From: Sabellastarte sp. h YS-2021
Taxonomy: Eukaryota > Annelida > Polychaeta > Sabellida > Sabellidae
Reading direction: 5' to 3'
DNA: 64,000 nucleotides
Assembly (NCBI GenBank): GCA_964017235.1
Contig: OZ024930.1
Coordinates: forward strand, 157,046,221-157,110,220
Below the pieces are notes generated by a model, which was given only the letters and a program-made list of their open reading frames with translations, ran no database searches and was not told the origin of the DNA. Position numbers and translations under genes: made by a program. Positions 11,194-22,312 of the stretch are shown piece by piece. Position 1 is the first letter of the stretch. Each line of letters starts with the position of its first letter.

Positions 11194-11975
11194 ATATGTA
11201 TCTAATACAGTTTGAAACTTCTCAGACTTACCATTTCAAAGTTACAGGGCAAAATATGTGAAAAATGTCTAAAAAGGGTCACTCGGGTGGGGATTTATGG
11301 TCCTCATACATGGGTTAAATGTCTATTAAAGGCCTAAATTTTGGAGTACATACAAGAAAAACATATTGATATATTCTCAGATGATATTTCACTTAGATGA
11401 GAGACATTGTTTGAAAGCTACAGTGCTTGAAGGTGGCAAAAAGTCCATAAATTGGGTCTCTGTGGGCAATTTTGAGACCTCAAGTCGGCCTAACAGGTAA
11501 ACCTACAGCCTTTAAATTTTTCACAGACAAGGATTACATATAAGAGTTACACCTAGAGCAGTTTGAGACTCATCAGAATTACCACTTCCAAATTATAGGG
11601 CAAAATATGTTAAAAATCTAGGAAAAAAGTCCTAAGTGGGGTCTTTATGGGCCCCAAACACAATTTTCTCCTCAACTTAAAGTCTTGATTTTCGGCACAT
11701 GTACTAAGAATATATTAATGTGTTCTCAGGTAAAATTTAAGCCAGATACGCCTCATAGTTTGTGACCTAGAGGGCTCTAAGTGGTCAAAAGTGCAATTAC
11801 TGACCTTAAGGTGGCCATAAGTTCTTTATTATTGGGAGTTTAAGGTCACCTTAAAATAGGGATCTTCCTTTGGGCATCCTTAACATGTGTACCAAGTTTG
11901 AAAAAAAAATATTAATCCGTTTTTGAGTTATCGCGTCCACAAGGAAATTTCTACGGCGGCGGCGGCACAACGGAC
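11194..11975 (-). mobile_element. Left copy of 3.1-kb repeat element, proximal part
   Basis: Resumes the 351-bp units after DIRS A and then matches the reverse complement of about 40840-41580, including the GGCGGCGGCGG stretch near 11953 and GGACCTGAATCCAAT at about 11972. Homology ends just before where the right copy has its terminal hairpin, so this end is truncated or replaced. Confidence 0.75.
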
Positions 11976-12713
11976 CTGAATCCAATCCAGGGAGATATAA
12001 GGCCTTTTTGATATGATGACCCTGATATTTGGCATTAAAGATGTGATATGGCGGCCATTTTGTTTCCAAAACAAGGCAAACTTTCCTATCCATTTACATT
12101 TTGTGCAAAATCTGATTAAGCTAGCTGCAATATTTTAGGTTACAGAAAACATTAAAGAATTTAGAACAAACTTTAAGACCCGAAAATTTTAAAGGTGTTG
12201 CCATGGCAACAGTTGCCGCTGGATACCCCCAAAACCTAATCAGCTGTAGATTCTCTTGGGGTAAACATACCCTGAAATTTTGGTGAAAATCCATGCATGG
12301 GTTTAGTCTGTGGAACACCCACAAACTTTAAGACCCGAAAATACTAAAAGTGTTGCAATGGCAACAGTTGTTACCAGATATCCCCCAAAACCTAATCAGC
12401 TCTAGATCCTCTTGGGGTAAACATCCCCTGAAAATTTGGTGAAAATCCATGCAGAGGTTTAGGCTGTGGAACACCCACAAACTTAAAGACTTGAAAATCT
12501 TTAAAGTGTTGCCATGGCAACAGTTGTTACCGGATACCCCCAAAAACCTAACCAGCTCTAGATCCTCTTGGGGTAAACAACCCCTGAAAATTTGGTGAAA
12601 ATCCGTGCAGGGGTTTAGGCTATGGAAGACCCACAAGCTTTATGCCCGCCGCCACCACCCGGAAGGCGCAGGGGACGACTATAACCCCAGCCTTTATGGG
12701 CTGGGGTTAAAAA
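11976..12713. repeat. 155-bp tandem repeats with GTTGCCATGGCAAC and a terminal hairpin
   Basis: About three 155-bp units (key palindrome at 12197, 12352 with one change, and 12508). A GCC-rich stretch (GCCCGCCGCCACCACCC near 12645) follows, then a hairpin of AACCCCAGCC, a short loop and GGCTGGGGTT near 12680-12710. The palindrome equals the consensus X-box bound by RFX-type factors; whether it acts as one here is unknown. No coding region is seen. Confidence 0.75.
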
Positions 12714-12823
12714 TTACTTACTTTGTGTACTGTAACCCCTGCATGTATGAAAAAGATATGTTAAGTACCATAACTGACATTGGTTACAGAACATGAATGG
12801 AATTATTAAAAAAAAAAACTTAC

Positions 12824-12903
12824 CCAATTGTTGTGTCCATAGAGGGTTTAAACGAGTCATAAACAAATCTGCAAACAATACTTGACTTTCCTACACCAGA
12901 TTC
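12824..12903 (-). CDS. Rab-family small GTPase, single internal exon
   Basis: On the - strand a polypyrimidine tract and AG acceptor (12904-12905) precede 80 bases that end at a GTAAGT donor (12818-12823). The exon translates to ESGVGKSSIVCRFVYDSF followed by KPSMDTTIG. This contains the GxxxxGKS P-loop (G1) and the switch I Thr-Ile-Gly (G2) of Ras-superfamily GTPases. The wording is closest to the Rab5/21/22/31 group, which cycle on endosomal membranes. Neither the upstream exon (start and beta-1 strand) nor the downstream exon (WDTAGQE) was found nearby, and the surroundings are repeats. It is either part of a gene with long introns running left or an isolated fragment. No stop or frameshift is present in the exon. 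Confidence 0.68.
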
Positions 12904-13099
12904 CTATAAAAAAAGAATAAGAAAATTGAATTGCAAGTAGCGTCATGTGGAAATGCACTCACAAGTACTCTTAGGTATGGAGACAGTTGTTTGACCTTGA
13001 AGGAGACATCACATGTCATTTCTGACATGGCCCAAAAAATTACCAGCTCATAATTTCCCAAAGTTGCATCTACAATGCCCTTATTTTAATGTTATTGTA

Positions 13100-13230
13100 G
13101 CAATAAAGGATGAGGTTTGACTATTGTATCAGCGAATAAATCACAAACTTCCGAGCAGACTAATGGTTTGTATGGCCAGATGTTTGTAATTTATTCGTGG
13201 ATACAATACTCAAACCAAGTCCTTTATTGC
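13100..13230. mobile_element. Fold-back MITE, 131 bp, TA target
   Basis: Almost the whole element is a hairpin: about 48 bases from GCAATAAAGG on the left pair with the right end CCTTTATTGC with few mismatches. TA dinucleotides flank both ends (13098-13099 and 13231-13232), suggesting a Tc1/mariner-type TA duplication. The superfamily is not certain. Confidence 0.7.
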
Positions 13231-13464
13231 TATTATAAAGACCGGTACGAGTTTAACACAAAATCGTTTATTAATTCAGTCAATAAATCTAGTTGTAGGA
13301 ACTATATCTTTGCTGAAAACTGGTTTCCGTAAAATTATACGTTTCGTACTTTAACAGCAACCAGTCTGTGGAACTACTTTTACAATCAGATCCCTTGCAT
13401 CACAATGTACGCTAGCAACGATGTGCAGCAACGAGTTTTTCTTCACTGCACATTTCCGGTTTTT

Positions 13465-14702
13465 ATAATTCTAATTCTAACTTAACTTTTATAGCGCTTA
13501 ATCTCCACTGAGTAGTGGACTCTAAGGCGCAACAAGACAATAGCAATATGCAACTTCAAAGTCCAAGGACAAAAACAGGTCGGCACCACGGAGAAGCCAT
13601 AAGAGAAAATGAGCTAAGGAGGATATGCCTTTGCGTAGAGATAGGTTTTGAGCTTCTTTCTAAAAGAGGCAATAGTGGGTGATGCACGGATGTCTTCAGG
13701 AAGGGAATTCCAAACAGTGGGAGCATCAAAGGCAAAACTGAAGCCAAACTGCTTAGTGGACTTGTGAATTGTAGGTTGAAATTTTGGAACATTGAGAAAA
13801 TTGGCAACACTCTGACTGCGTCTAGTATTGTAAGTAGTGCGGTATGTGGATAGATGTGGAGCGAAATATTTAGGGAAACCAGTATGAATGAACTTGTACA
13901 CCAAGGTAGCCAGTTTGAACTCTGAGCGAAACTGAATAGGGAGCCAATGGAGTTTCCTGAGTATCGGAGTTATCCGAGTGTATTTACACGAATTTGTAAC
14001 AATTCTAGCAGACTATTTTGGATAGACTGTAGTCTATGAAGATTGACTTTAGAGAGACTCCTGAAAAGTGAGTTACAGTAGTCCAACCGACTACTAACAA
14101 AAGCATTGGCAACCAACACAGCTGCATCCTGAGTCAAGAACTGCCTAATATTTCTTAAAACTCTCAGTTGACTAAAGTACCCTTTACAAACATTCTGGAC
14201 GTGTTTAGAGAAGGAAAAATCAGAGTCGAACCACACACCCAGGTTCCTCACAGACTCAGTGGGGTGAAGGGGGTTGCCCAGGATATCAATTGGGAAACAT
14301 GCATTTAACCTTTCTCTCTGTTTCTTGGAGCCAAAAAGTATGAACTCAATTTTATTAGGATTAAGTTTAAGTTTGCTAGCCAACATCCATTCTTTGACAT
14401 CTTGAAGGCATCTGTTCAACTTATCGAAGGCAGCTGAGGCATTCATGTGTGAGATATGGACATAAAGTTGTGTGTCGTCGGCATAGAAATGGAAGTTTAC
14501 GCCTTTGTGTTTACCAATCAGTGTACTAAGGGGAGATGTGTAAAGAGAGAATAGCAGAGGACCCAAAACAGAACCCTGAGGTATGCCGAACAGCAGTTTT
14601 TGTAAATCAGACAAAGTAGAACCTATCATAATTGGCCTTGAATGTGACATTACTGGTCTAATGTTCACCAAAAGATCTGCAGCCCATGATTTCCTATTCA
14701 TT
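13465..14702 (-). mobile_element. CR1/L2-like LINE fragment 1
   Basis: A 5'-truncated non-LTR retrotransposon on the - strand. The reverse transcriptase C-terminal half is visible from 14701: GIPQGSVLGPLLFSLY (motif B region) and FHFYADDTQLY (catalytic YADD). The thumb region (NLGVWFDSDFSF, SSRLDYCNSLF) follows, and after a frameshift near 13905-13985 the terminal AFDAPTVWNSLP...FRKKLKTYL block. Beyond the stop at 13614 is a 3' region with the AGCGCT phrase that ends in a TTAGA-type microsatellite (CTAATTCTAA on the + strand near 13470-13485). The same 3' end occurs at 21509. It is dead because of the truncation and frameshift. Confidence 0.88.
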
Positions 14703-15972
14703 ATTTTGGCACTTGAAGCCTATCCAGGACTAAAAATAAACGAAACCAGGAAAAACAATTTTTTTGTGTGTGTAGAGATAACAATTAATCTTGGCAATCT
14801 GTGAATCTGGGCCCCAAAACACAATAAAAGATATGAAGTAACTATGTATCAGGTTCCCAACACATAAGTAAATCATTATGCATCAGGTTTCTCCATGTTT
14901 TACGCGGACTTGTATAACTAATAAATTAATATTCATGTGTTCGTAGAAATTATGAGGTGATGTGGGATTTCTTCACAATATTTTAACAGAACACTGCTGT
15001 CAGATAAAGTATTTTATGTAGAAATATCAAGACTTTGTTTGTGATGAAAGACTTCTCCATACTTAACATGGAGTTATACAACTCCTTAATATTCATGTGC
15101 GCATAGAACACTTAAGGTCACAGAATTCCGTGGGGTTTTCAAACAATAGACTTTTCATCTAATATTTCATCTAATTTTTTTCATTAGATATATTAGATAT
15201 TAAATTAGAACCGAATTCAATAGATTAATATTCATGGATGAATTCAGAAGTATATGCATGCTTCAAGCAAATATATCATAAATATGCAGAAGTCTGCAAT
15301 TTCTGAGGTAAACAATTTTTACAGACAGGACAGTGATAATGGATATAATGATCGAGAAGTTCCCTTTTTTTGTCTGATACAACTGCCAAATGTTGAGACT
15401 AATTATCCAACTGACAAATCCCCCTAAATTTAACCAAGTCAAATCAGCTTTTTTAAAAGCTTTATTTACAGTTGAACAAAGTCACCATTTCCTAATACTG
15501 TCAGAACTATAGCACACTGACAAGTACTTAGTGTGGTAGACTGAAATGCTCAGTTATCTCAGAGTTCCACCAAGTGCAGACGGTTGTACACAGTGCCTAT
15601 CATCTTCAAAATGATTTTCCAAAATATTATTAAGTTGCAAAGCCCTTCAGTTATGATAATTAAAAACCACAAGGAAATAATTTTTTTTTAAATTTTCAAA
15701 TGTGCAAATTTTTTTTATACATTATGGCTTCAAAATTGCTCTACTAATCTCTAAAATCAGCTAAATTTGATAAAATATGATTCCATTTTTTGCTTCTTTC
15801 TTTCACTTATGCCCACCAGGTTCAAACTTTAGTCGAAATTCATCTAACTCACTCCATTTACGAGATAAAATCCAATTTTATATTTTCAACAACAACAACA
15901 ACAAAAAAAAAAAAACAAGATGCCTGCCAACGTGGGAAGAAATCAAATTTTGCTGATGCTATATAGTATATA
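14703..15972. other. No recognisable feature, AT-rich
   Basis: I see no gene, exon with splice sites, or inverted-repeat element here. The stretch around 15890-15915 is a simple AAC/A-rich run. Confidence 0.5.
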
Positions 15973-15984
15973 TGTTACGCCCAA

Positions 15985-16115
15985 TCCACGAAATTGCCCA
16001 TTTCGTGAAATAGGCAAGAATTTTGCCCATTTCATGAAATAGGCAACTGATTTGCCCATTTCGTGAAATAGGCAATTTATTCAATTATGGCCTGCCCATT
16101 TCATGAAATAGGCAA
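15985..16115. repeat. Left subterminal array of 24-bp palindromes
   Basis: Four repeats of the form TTGCCCATTTC-rTGAAATAGGCAA with irregular 10-20 bp spacers, just inside the left terminal repeat. They mirror the array at 17794-17952. Repeated subterminal motifs are usually transposase binding sites; that role is inferred. Confidence 0.85.
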
Positions 16116-16570
16116 TCTTATGTATGAAAGTATAATTTCCATGCATAGAACAACAAAAAAAAATTGCCAATATCTTCAAGAAACTTCCTATTGTGTATAG
16201 AAGTTTTACAAATATGTAACAAATGTTGAAACTGTTTTTCAAAAGAAAAAGGTAAATAAATTGTGTTTTTCTGTCTCAGTATGTTAAAGTTTTGTTTGAT
16301 AGTTATATGATGCAACTAAAATATTACACAGTTAAAAGTAGCATTAATATAATATCTACTTTCAACAGTAACTTATTTACACAATTTACAACTTTAAAAT
16401 ATTTATGTCACAAAAATGTGAAATAAAAGGGTCCATTGTTCAATTTACATTCTTTAGTCTTAGACCAAAAGCTAAACTGTAAATTGTGTGTCCTAATTAA
16501 TAAAATGCACTGGAATGGCCTCTTTAAGTAAGATTAGCATTCTTTTTGTATGGGGTCAAACCTATAAGTA

Positions 16571-17390
16571 CAGTAGAACCTCGACTATCCAGCCTTCTAT
16601 TATCCAAATCTCCGGATTAACCGAACCGAAACCTTGTCTCCCTAAATATAAAGCACCGTCTAGCGTGAGCGATAATACAGGATTTTACACATTCTCGGAA
16701 ACTAATAATTCTCGTGCTTTATAAAACATACTATCCACAAAAAGCCTAACTTCTTTGATCTTTATCACCATTGTTACAATAGGGGAGGGATTAATTCAAT
16801 TACATGACCCCTCTACACAACTTCTTTGATAATGCGCCAATCAATGAAAGCGTGTTCGATTGGGCATTGCAATTTATAATCTCCCGGAGTAGGTCCATTC
16901 ACACACTGACAACGTGTATCAAAAGAAAAGACGAAGACGAAAAGACAATGCATTACCAACCAAACACACCCATCACTGAAGGGCGTGTTCTCTTTGGGTT
17001 TTACAACAAATAATCTCCCGGAGTTTTTCAATAGTCAAATGCGTGACGATGTTTATCTAAAATTAAAACGTACACAATGCATGTACCAACCAAACACATC
17101 CAGTTAAAATTTGCGTAATATTTTAAATAAAAATGACAATATTCATAGATATGGAGCAAATAAGTGACAATTAGAGGGTCAGTTACATTATATTACACAA
17201 ATATATTAAACTATATCATCAATGAAAATCAACGTCTTTATTAAGTGCAAAAAAACGTTTTTTCTTCAATTATCGCCCACTCGGTAACCCATAGACGGCG
17301 AATTTCAGTTTTCTTCATCTATCCGAACCCCTCCATTATCCAGCCGGATTGTATGTCTCCCACTGGGTTCGGATAATCGAGGTCCTACTG
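16571..17390. mobile_element. Tigger/pogo-type MITE nested in the Ginger-like element
   Basis: Terminal inverted repeats CAGTAGAACCTCGACTATCC / GGATAATCGAGGTCCTACTG are flanked by TA on both sides (16569-16570 and 17391-17392). The CAGTxxxxCCTCG ends and TA target are those of pogo/Tigger elements of the Tc1/mariner superfamily. No transposase frame is found. The inside has two copies of ATAATCTCCCGGAGT (about 16877 and 17010). Confidence 0.85.
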
Positions 17391-17793
17391 TATTGTGAAT
17401 TGCAATTAACCATTGGGCCCTCTACAAACACAGGCCCTGAGGTGTGGTTACAATTGGATTGTGTGGTTACAAATGTTTAACACAAATTTTGTGACAATGT
17501 GGATAAATAATAAGACAATATGCTATGACTTGTAAATCATAATCACTGAAGATAGTATTTATTTACTATAAGTATAGTATAAAATCTATTTGATGTTTGA
17601 GTTGAAGAAAGATGTTTTTATTTGAATAACTAATGTCTAATTGTGTGAAATATAAATTGTGTCAATAAAAGTGTACCAGCATGGTTAATTATTTTAGCAG
17701 TAAAAAAATATAAAAATAAGTGTGAAATAGTGCTTATAGTAACATTTAATCAATAAAATACTTTTATGCATGAAAATTTATTTTTCATACATG

Positions 17794-17952
17794 GTATTGC
17801 CCATTTCGCGAAATGGGCAACCCAAGTTTTGCCCATTTCACGAAATGGGCAAGCAAATACTGGATAAATTGCCTGTTTCGTGAAATAGGCAAGTCACTTG
17901 CCTATTTCGCGAAATGGGCAATATCCTTGCCTATTTCACGAAATGGGCAATT
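17794..17952. repeat. Right subterminal array of 24-bp palindromes
   Basis: Five copies of the palindrome, several of the form TTGCCCATTTC-GCGAAATGGGCAA, with 8-25 bp spacers. The copies differ mainly at the central base pair and the G/A of GGGCAA/AGGCAA. The short open frame at 17813-18193 crosses these repeats and is not a gene. Confidence 0.85.
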
Positions 17953-18049
17953 TCACAGATTGGGCGTAACATATACACAGGTTTATATACTACAGGCTAA
18001 ATATTCAATCAAAAAGATGTCTATCTCGCTATGTTTACAAGATAAACAT

Positions 18050-18960
18050 AATTTCACATTCTACAAAAATTCAAGATGGCCACCAAGATGTGAGAAAATT
18101 CTATATGGGGGAAAAACATGTGGGAAAAACACAATGGGAACATTTTACAGACATTTGGAGCAAGCCTTCTGTTTTTTAGCATGGCATCGGTGAAGTCAGA
18201 TTTTACAAAATAACCACTGGTAGCCATGTTTTGTAGCAATCTGTCCAAACTCCATAGGGTTCCTCTAGTACAGTAAGTAAAATCAATGACTGTACAAAGT
18301 TTAAAGATAATCGTTCAAAAGCAGTGTGGACCTAGAGTGCACACAAGCTCTAAAACTTGGTGGCAGTCATCTTAAAGACATGATGTCGGACACATATTTT
18401 TTATCAAAAGTTGTTCCCCTTGACCCTAAAATAAACACAGGAAACCTGAACTTGATTTGTCTAATGGTTTTGTTGAAATGTCGTGCTATAAAGTTGACAA
18501 GTGCAGAGTCAGCAAAATGTCAAAATTTATTACAACAGTGATATTTTTTGTAATATGGCAAAAAATTTCTATATGGGATAAAACATGTCGGAAAAACACA
18601 ATAAGAACATTTTTGAGACATTTAAAGCAGGCCTTGAGGTACTTAGAATCACATCAGTAAAGTTGTTTTTTACAAAATCACCACTGGCGGCCATCTGTTT
18701 TAATCAATTTTGCCCGAAATCAATAAGCTTCCTCCCATGAGTAATATCAATGACTGTACAAACTTTGAAGACAATTGATCTAAGCAATTTGGACTTAGAG
18801 CACAAACAAGCTTTAAAAATGGGTGGCGACCATCTTGGAAACAAGATGGTGGATGTAAATTGTTTTGTTTTCCATAAGTTGTCCCCCTTGACCCTGAAAC
18901 AAACACACAAAACCTGAATATGATATCTTGAAACATTTTGCTGTGGTGAGGAAAAGTAGA
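18050..18960. repeat. Two direct copies of a ~480-bp unit
   Basis: Block 18050-18525 is repeated as a diverged copy at 18540-18960. Shared landmarks are ACATGT.GGAAAAACACAAT (18118 and 18587), ATCAATGACTGTACAAA (18285 and 18747) and CCTTGACCCT.AAA.AAACAC (18417 and 18887). No gene is seen in either copy. Confidence 0.75.
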
Positions 18961-18984
18961 GAGTGATGGAAAACAAAAAAAACA

Positions 18985-19165
18985 GGCAATCAGTGCCCGT
19001 GAATAGTTTTTGTGTCAGCCAACTGTGTTTTGAGTTTCAGAGTAGAAGTGAAGAAGAAAAGGACAAAACAAGCAATCAGTGCCCGTGAATGGGCTCTGTG
19101 TCAGCTGACTATCTGTTTTGAGTTTCAGAGTAGAAGAGAAAGAAGAAAAGGACACAAAATTTGTG
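18985..19165. repeat. Two direct copies of a ~92-bp unit
   Basis: AATCAGTGCCCGTGAAT and TTTTGAGTTTCAGAGTAGAAG each occur twice about 90 bases apart. A short local duplication with no coding evidence. Confidence 0.7.
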
Positions 19166-20188
19166 CCCTACAAATGATATTCAGAAATAAAGTACCAAGT
19201 TAACTGTTAAGGAGTAAAATGTAGGTGCAAAACACCTTTAAGAAAAATACTGTAAATGCAATAGTTATCAAGTTGCAACTGATTTACTCAACAGTGAGAA
19301 CCTCAAAGTAGCTATAGCTCAGCTATGAAATGAGTTAAAGGGCTGCAATTTTACTGTGGTATAGCTGACCCAAAAGTAGGTTAATAACACATTTAAAGAA
19401 AATACTGTAAATGCAATACTTATCAAGTTACAACTGATTAACTCAACAGGGAGAACCTGAAAGTAGCTATAGCTCTGCTATGCAATGAGCTACAGGTCTG
19501 CAATTTCATTATGTTATAGGTGACTGAAAAGTAGGTGAATAACACATTTAAAGAAAATACCCTAAATGCAATACCTTTGAAGTTACAACTGATATCAACA
19601 GTGAGAACATCAAAGTAGCTATTGCTCATCTTTGCAATGAGCTATAGGTCTGCAATTTTACTATGTTATAGCTGACCCAAAAGTAGGTGAACAACATATT
19701 CAAACAAAACACTGTAAATGCAATAATTTTCAAGTTAGAAATGATTTACTTAACCGTGAGAACCTGAAAGTAGGCATTGCTCTGCTATACAATGAGCTAC
19801 AGGTCTGGAATTACACTATGTTATAGGTGACCCATAAGTAGGTGAATAACATACTTAAACAAAATTCTCTAAATGCAATAGTTTTGAAGTTCCAACTACT
19901 CAACAGTGGGAACCTGAAAATAGCTATTGCTCAACTATGCTAGGAGCTACAGGTCTGCAATTTTTACTATGCTATGACTGACCAAAAAGTAGGTGAATAA
20001 TATATATTTACACAAAATACTGTAAAACGCAATAATTTTGAAGTTACAACTGATTCACTCAATAGCGATACTCTGAAAGTAGCCATAGCTATAGATCTGC
20101 AAGCTTACCATGTTATAGCTGACCCAAAAGTAGGTGAACAACATATTTAAACAAAATACTGTAAATGCAATAGTTTTCAAGTTAGAAA

Positions 20189-21168
20189 CTAGAAATAGGA
20201 TGCCCTGTTGATAGTAGCTGCGACATATGAATAGAAACAGGATAGCATAGAAGAACACACATTATCATGTGTAATGTCCACCCCATGAACCTTTTGCCAA
20301 AATTGTACAGTAGTCTTACAAGACCCTGTTTCATTTGTAAAATATATCAATGATGCTTAAATATTTATTAGTGTACATGTAAATTATCTCAGCTTCATGC
20401 CTTTTTGCATTGGTTGGGTCAAAAATTTTGACGAAATCACTCTATCTTGCACGGTTAAGAAGATAGAAACAAGTTTCTGTTTTTCTATTTTTGGCAAAAA
20501 TTTGAAAATTCAAAATGGCCGTCATTTTTGGGAAGAGGAAAATTTTTTGAAAATTGCCAAGAGTACATTTCTTAGATACCCTATGGGTCGAAAATTTCTA
20601 CGAAATAACTCTATTTTGCACGGTTAAGGCAAGTTTGTGTTTTTCCATATTTGGCAAAAATTCGAAAATTCAAAATGGCCGCCATATGTGGGGAGGGGAA
20701 AATTGTTTGAAAATTGCCAAGAGTACATTTCTTAGATACCCTGTGGGTCGAAAATTTTGACAAAATCGCGCTACCTTGCACGGTTAAGGAGATAAAAGCA
20801 ATTTTGAGTTTTGCCATTTTGGGCAAAAATTCGAAAATTCAAAATGGCCGCCATATGTGGGAAGAGGAAATTTTTTTGAAAATTGCCAATAGTACATTGC
20901 TCAGATACCCTGTGGGTCGAAAATTTCGACGAAATCCCTCTATCTCACACGGTTAAGGAGATAGAAGCAATTTTGTGTTTTGCCATTCAAAATGGCCGCC
21001 ATTTTTGGGGAGGGAAAATTTTTTCGAAAATTGCCAAGAGTACATTGTTCAGATACCCTGTTACTTGATAATGTCGAAGAAATCGCTCTATCTCGCACGG
21101 TTAAGGAGATAGAAGCAAATTCGTGTTTTGCCATTTTTGGCAAAAATTCCCCAGTGGGGTGGACATAA
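20189..21168 (-). mobile_element. Helitron-like element carrying 169-bp repeats, copy 2
   Basis: Same ends as copy 1: CTAG at 20189 and GGTGGACATAA at the right end, inserted between A and T. The neighbouring 155-bp unit at about 19725-19760 gives the uninterrupted sequence (GTTAGAAA then TGATTTACTTAACC). It has about 4.5 units of the 169-bp repeat against about eleven in copy 1, so repeat number varies between insertions. Non-autonomous. Confidence 0.78.
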
Positions 21169-21508
21169 TGATTTACTTAACCGTGTAAATGATTTACTTA
21201 ACCTGAAAGTAGGCATTGAAAGTAGGCATTCCTCTGCTGTGCAATGAGCTACAGGTCTTTATTTACACTATGTTATAGGTGACCCATAAGTAGGTGAACA
21301 ACATACTTAAAACAAAATTCTCTAAATGCAATAGTTTTCAAGTTCCAACTACTCAACAGTGGGAACTTGAAGATGGCTATTGCTCAACTATGCTATGAGC
21401 TACAGGTCTGCAATTTTACTGTGTAACGACTGACCAAAAAGTAGGTGAATAATATATTTACACAAAATACTGTAAATGCAATAATTTTAAAGTTACAACT
21501 GATTCACT

Positions 21509-22312
21509 CTAATCTAATCTAATCTAATGTGGACTTTTATAGCGCTTAATCTCCATCACTGATGGACTCTAAGGCGCATCTAAACATAAAGCAAGGCAGT
21601 TATCATTAATCAAGGGACATAGCCAGGTCGTACCAAGGAGACACAGATGTGACGGGAGAGGCTATGGTGGGTAGGCTTTTGCAAACAGGTAAGTTTTAAG
21701 CTTCTTTCTAAAGGAGGCAACTGATGTTGCACTGCGAACATCTTGAGGGAGGTCATTCCAGATCTTAGGAGCATCAAAGGCAAAACTATGGCCAAAATGT
21801 TTGGCTGACTTAAAGACTGATGAATGGAAAGGAGGAACTGTAAGGTATTGACGATCTGGGTGACTATGCCTAGTACTATAGGGACAACTACTAAAAGACA
21901 AGAACGGTTCGAAGTAAGAAGGAGAACCACTATGCAAAAATTTATACACAAGTGTTGCGGTTTTGAAAATACAACGATACTTAACAGGCAACCAGTGGAG
22001 TTTCTGTAGAATGGGTGTAACATGAGCATACTTTCTATGATTTGTAACAATACGAGCAAGGGTGTTCTGAATACTTTGCAATTTGTGCTGATTGAAACCG
22101 GACAAACCTCTGAACAGAGAGTTACAATAGTCCAGACGACTACTAACCAAGGCATTTGCAGCAAGGACTGCCACTTCAGAAGTGAGATACTTTCTAATTC
22201 TACGGAGGTCACGCATCTGAAGGAAGCACGCTTTGCAAGTCCTCTTGATATGCTCAGAGAATGAAAAATCTGCATCAAACCACACACCTAGATTTCTGAC
22301 AGAATCAACCGG
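21509..22312 (-). mobile_element. CR1/L2-like LINE fragment 2
   Basis: A 5'-truncated insertion into the 155-bp array. The open frame 22285-21662 (207 aa) covers the C-terminal part of the ORF2 protein: WFDADFSFSEH, SSRLDYCNSLFRGL, LHWLPVKYR, AFDAPKIWNDLPQDVR and FRKKLKTYLFAKAYPP. It is uninterrupted, so it looks younger than fragment 1. The 3' region shares the AGCGCTTAATCTCCA phrase with fragment 1 and ends in four TCTAA units. A neighbouring 155-bp unit (about 20049-20075) represents the uninserted sequence. Confidence 0.88.

Larger units (their letters stand above)
4881..11194 (-). mobile_element. DIRS-like tyrosine-recombinase retrotransposon A (defective)
   Basis: A complete but defective DIRS-order element on the - strand: inverted terminal repeats, an internal complementary region, and the gene order Gag, RT/RNase H, tyrosine recombinase. 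DIRS elements integrate by a tyrosine recombinase rather than an integrase and leave no target duplication, which agrees with the flanks here. The boundaries come from three sources that agree: the ITRs, the circle-junction copy at 5157-5250, and the interrupted 351-bp unit on either side. The ITR cores are identical, yet Gag has a premature stop and a frameshift, and RT/RH and the recombinase each have a frameshift. The element is clearly richer in GC than its surroundings. Confidence 0.93.
15973..17971. mobile_element. Ginger-like non-autonomous DNA transposon, 2.0 kb
   Basis: Perfect 14-bp terminal inverted repeats TGTTACGCCCAATC / GATTGGGCGTAACA are flanked by a TATA duplication (15969-15972 and 17972-17975). 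TGT...ACA ends with a 4-bp duplication fit the Ginger (integrase-related DDE) group. Each end carries an array of near-identical 24-bp palindromes (TTGCCCATTTC joined to GAAATRGGCAA): about four on the left (15985-16115) and about five on the right (17794-17952). No transposase is present. The interior carries a nested Tigger-type MITE (16571-17390). Confidence 0.8.

Noticed and set aside
15985..17952. Regularly spaced palindromic repeats resembling a CRISPR array
   Set aside because: Eukaryotic context, spacers of irregular 8-25 bp, repeats split into two arrays at the ends of one transposon, and no cas genes.
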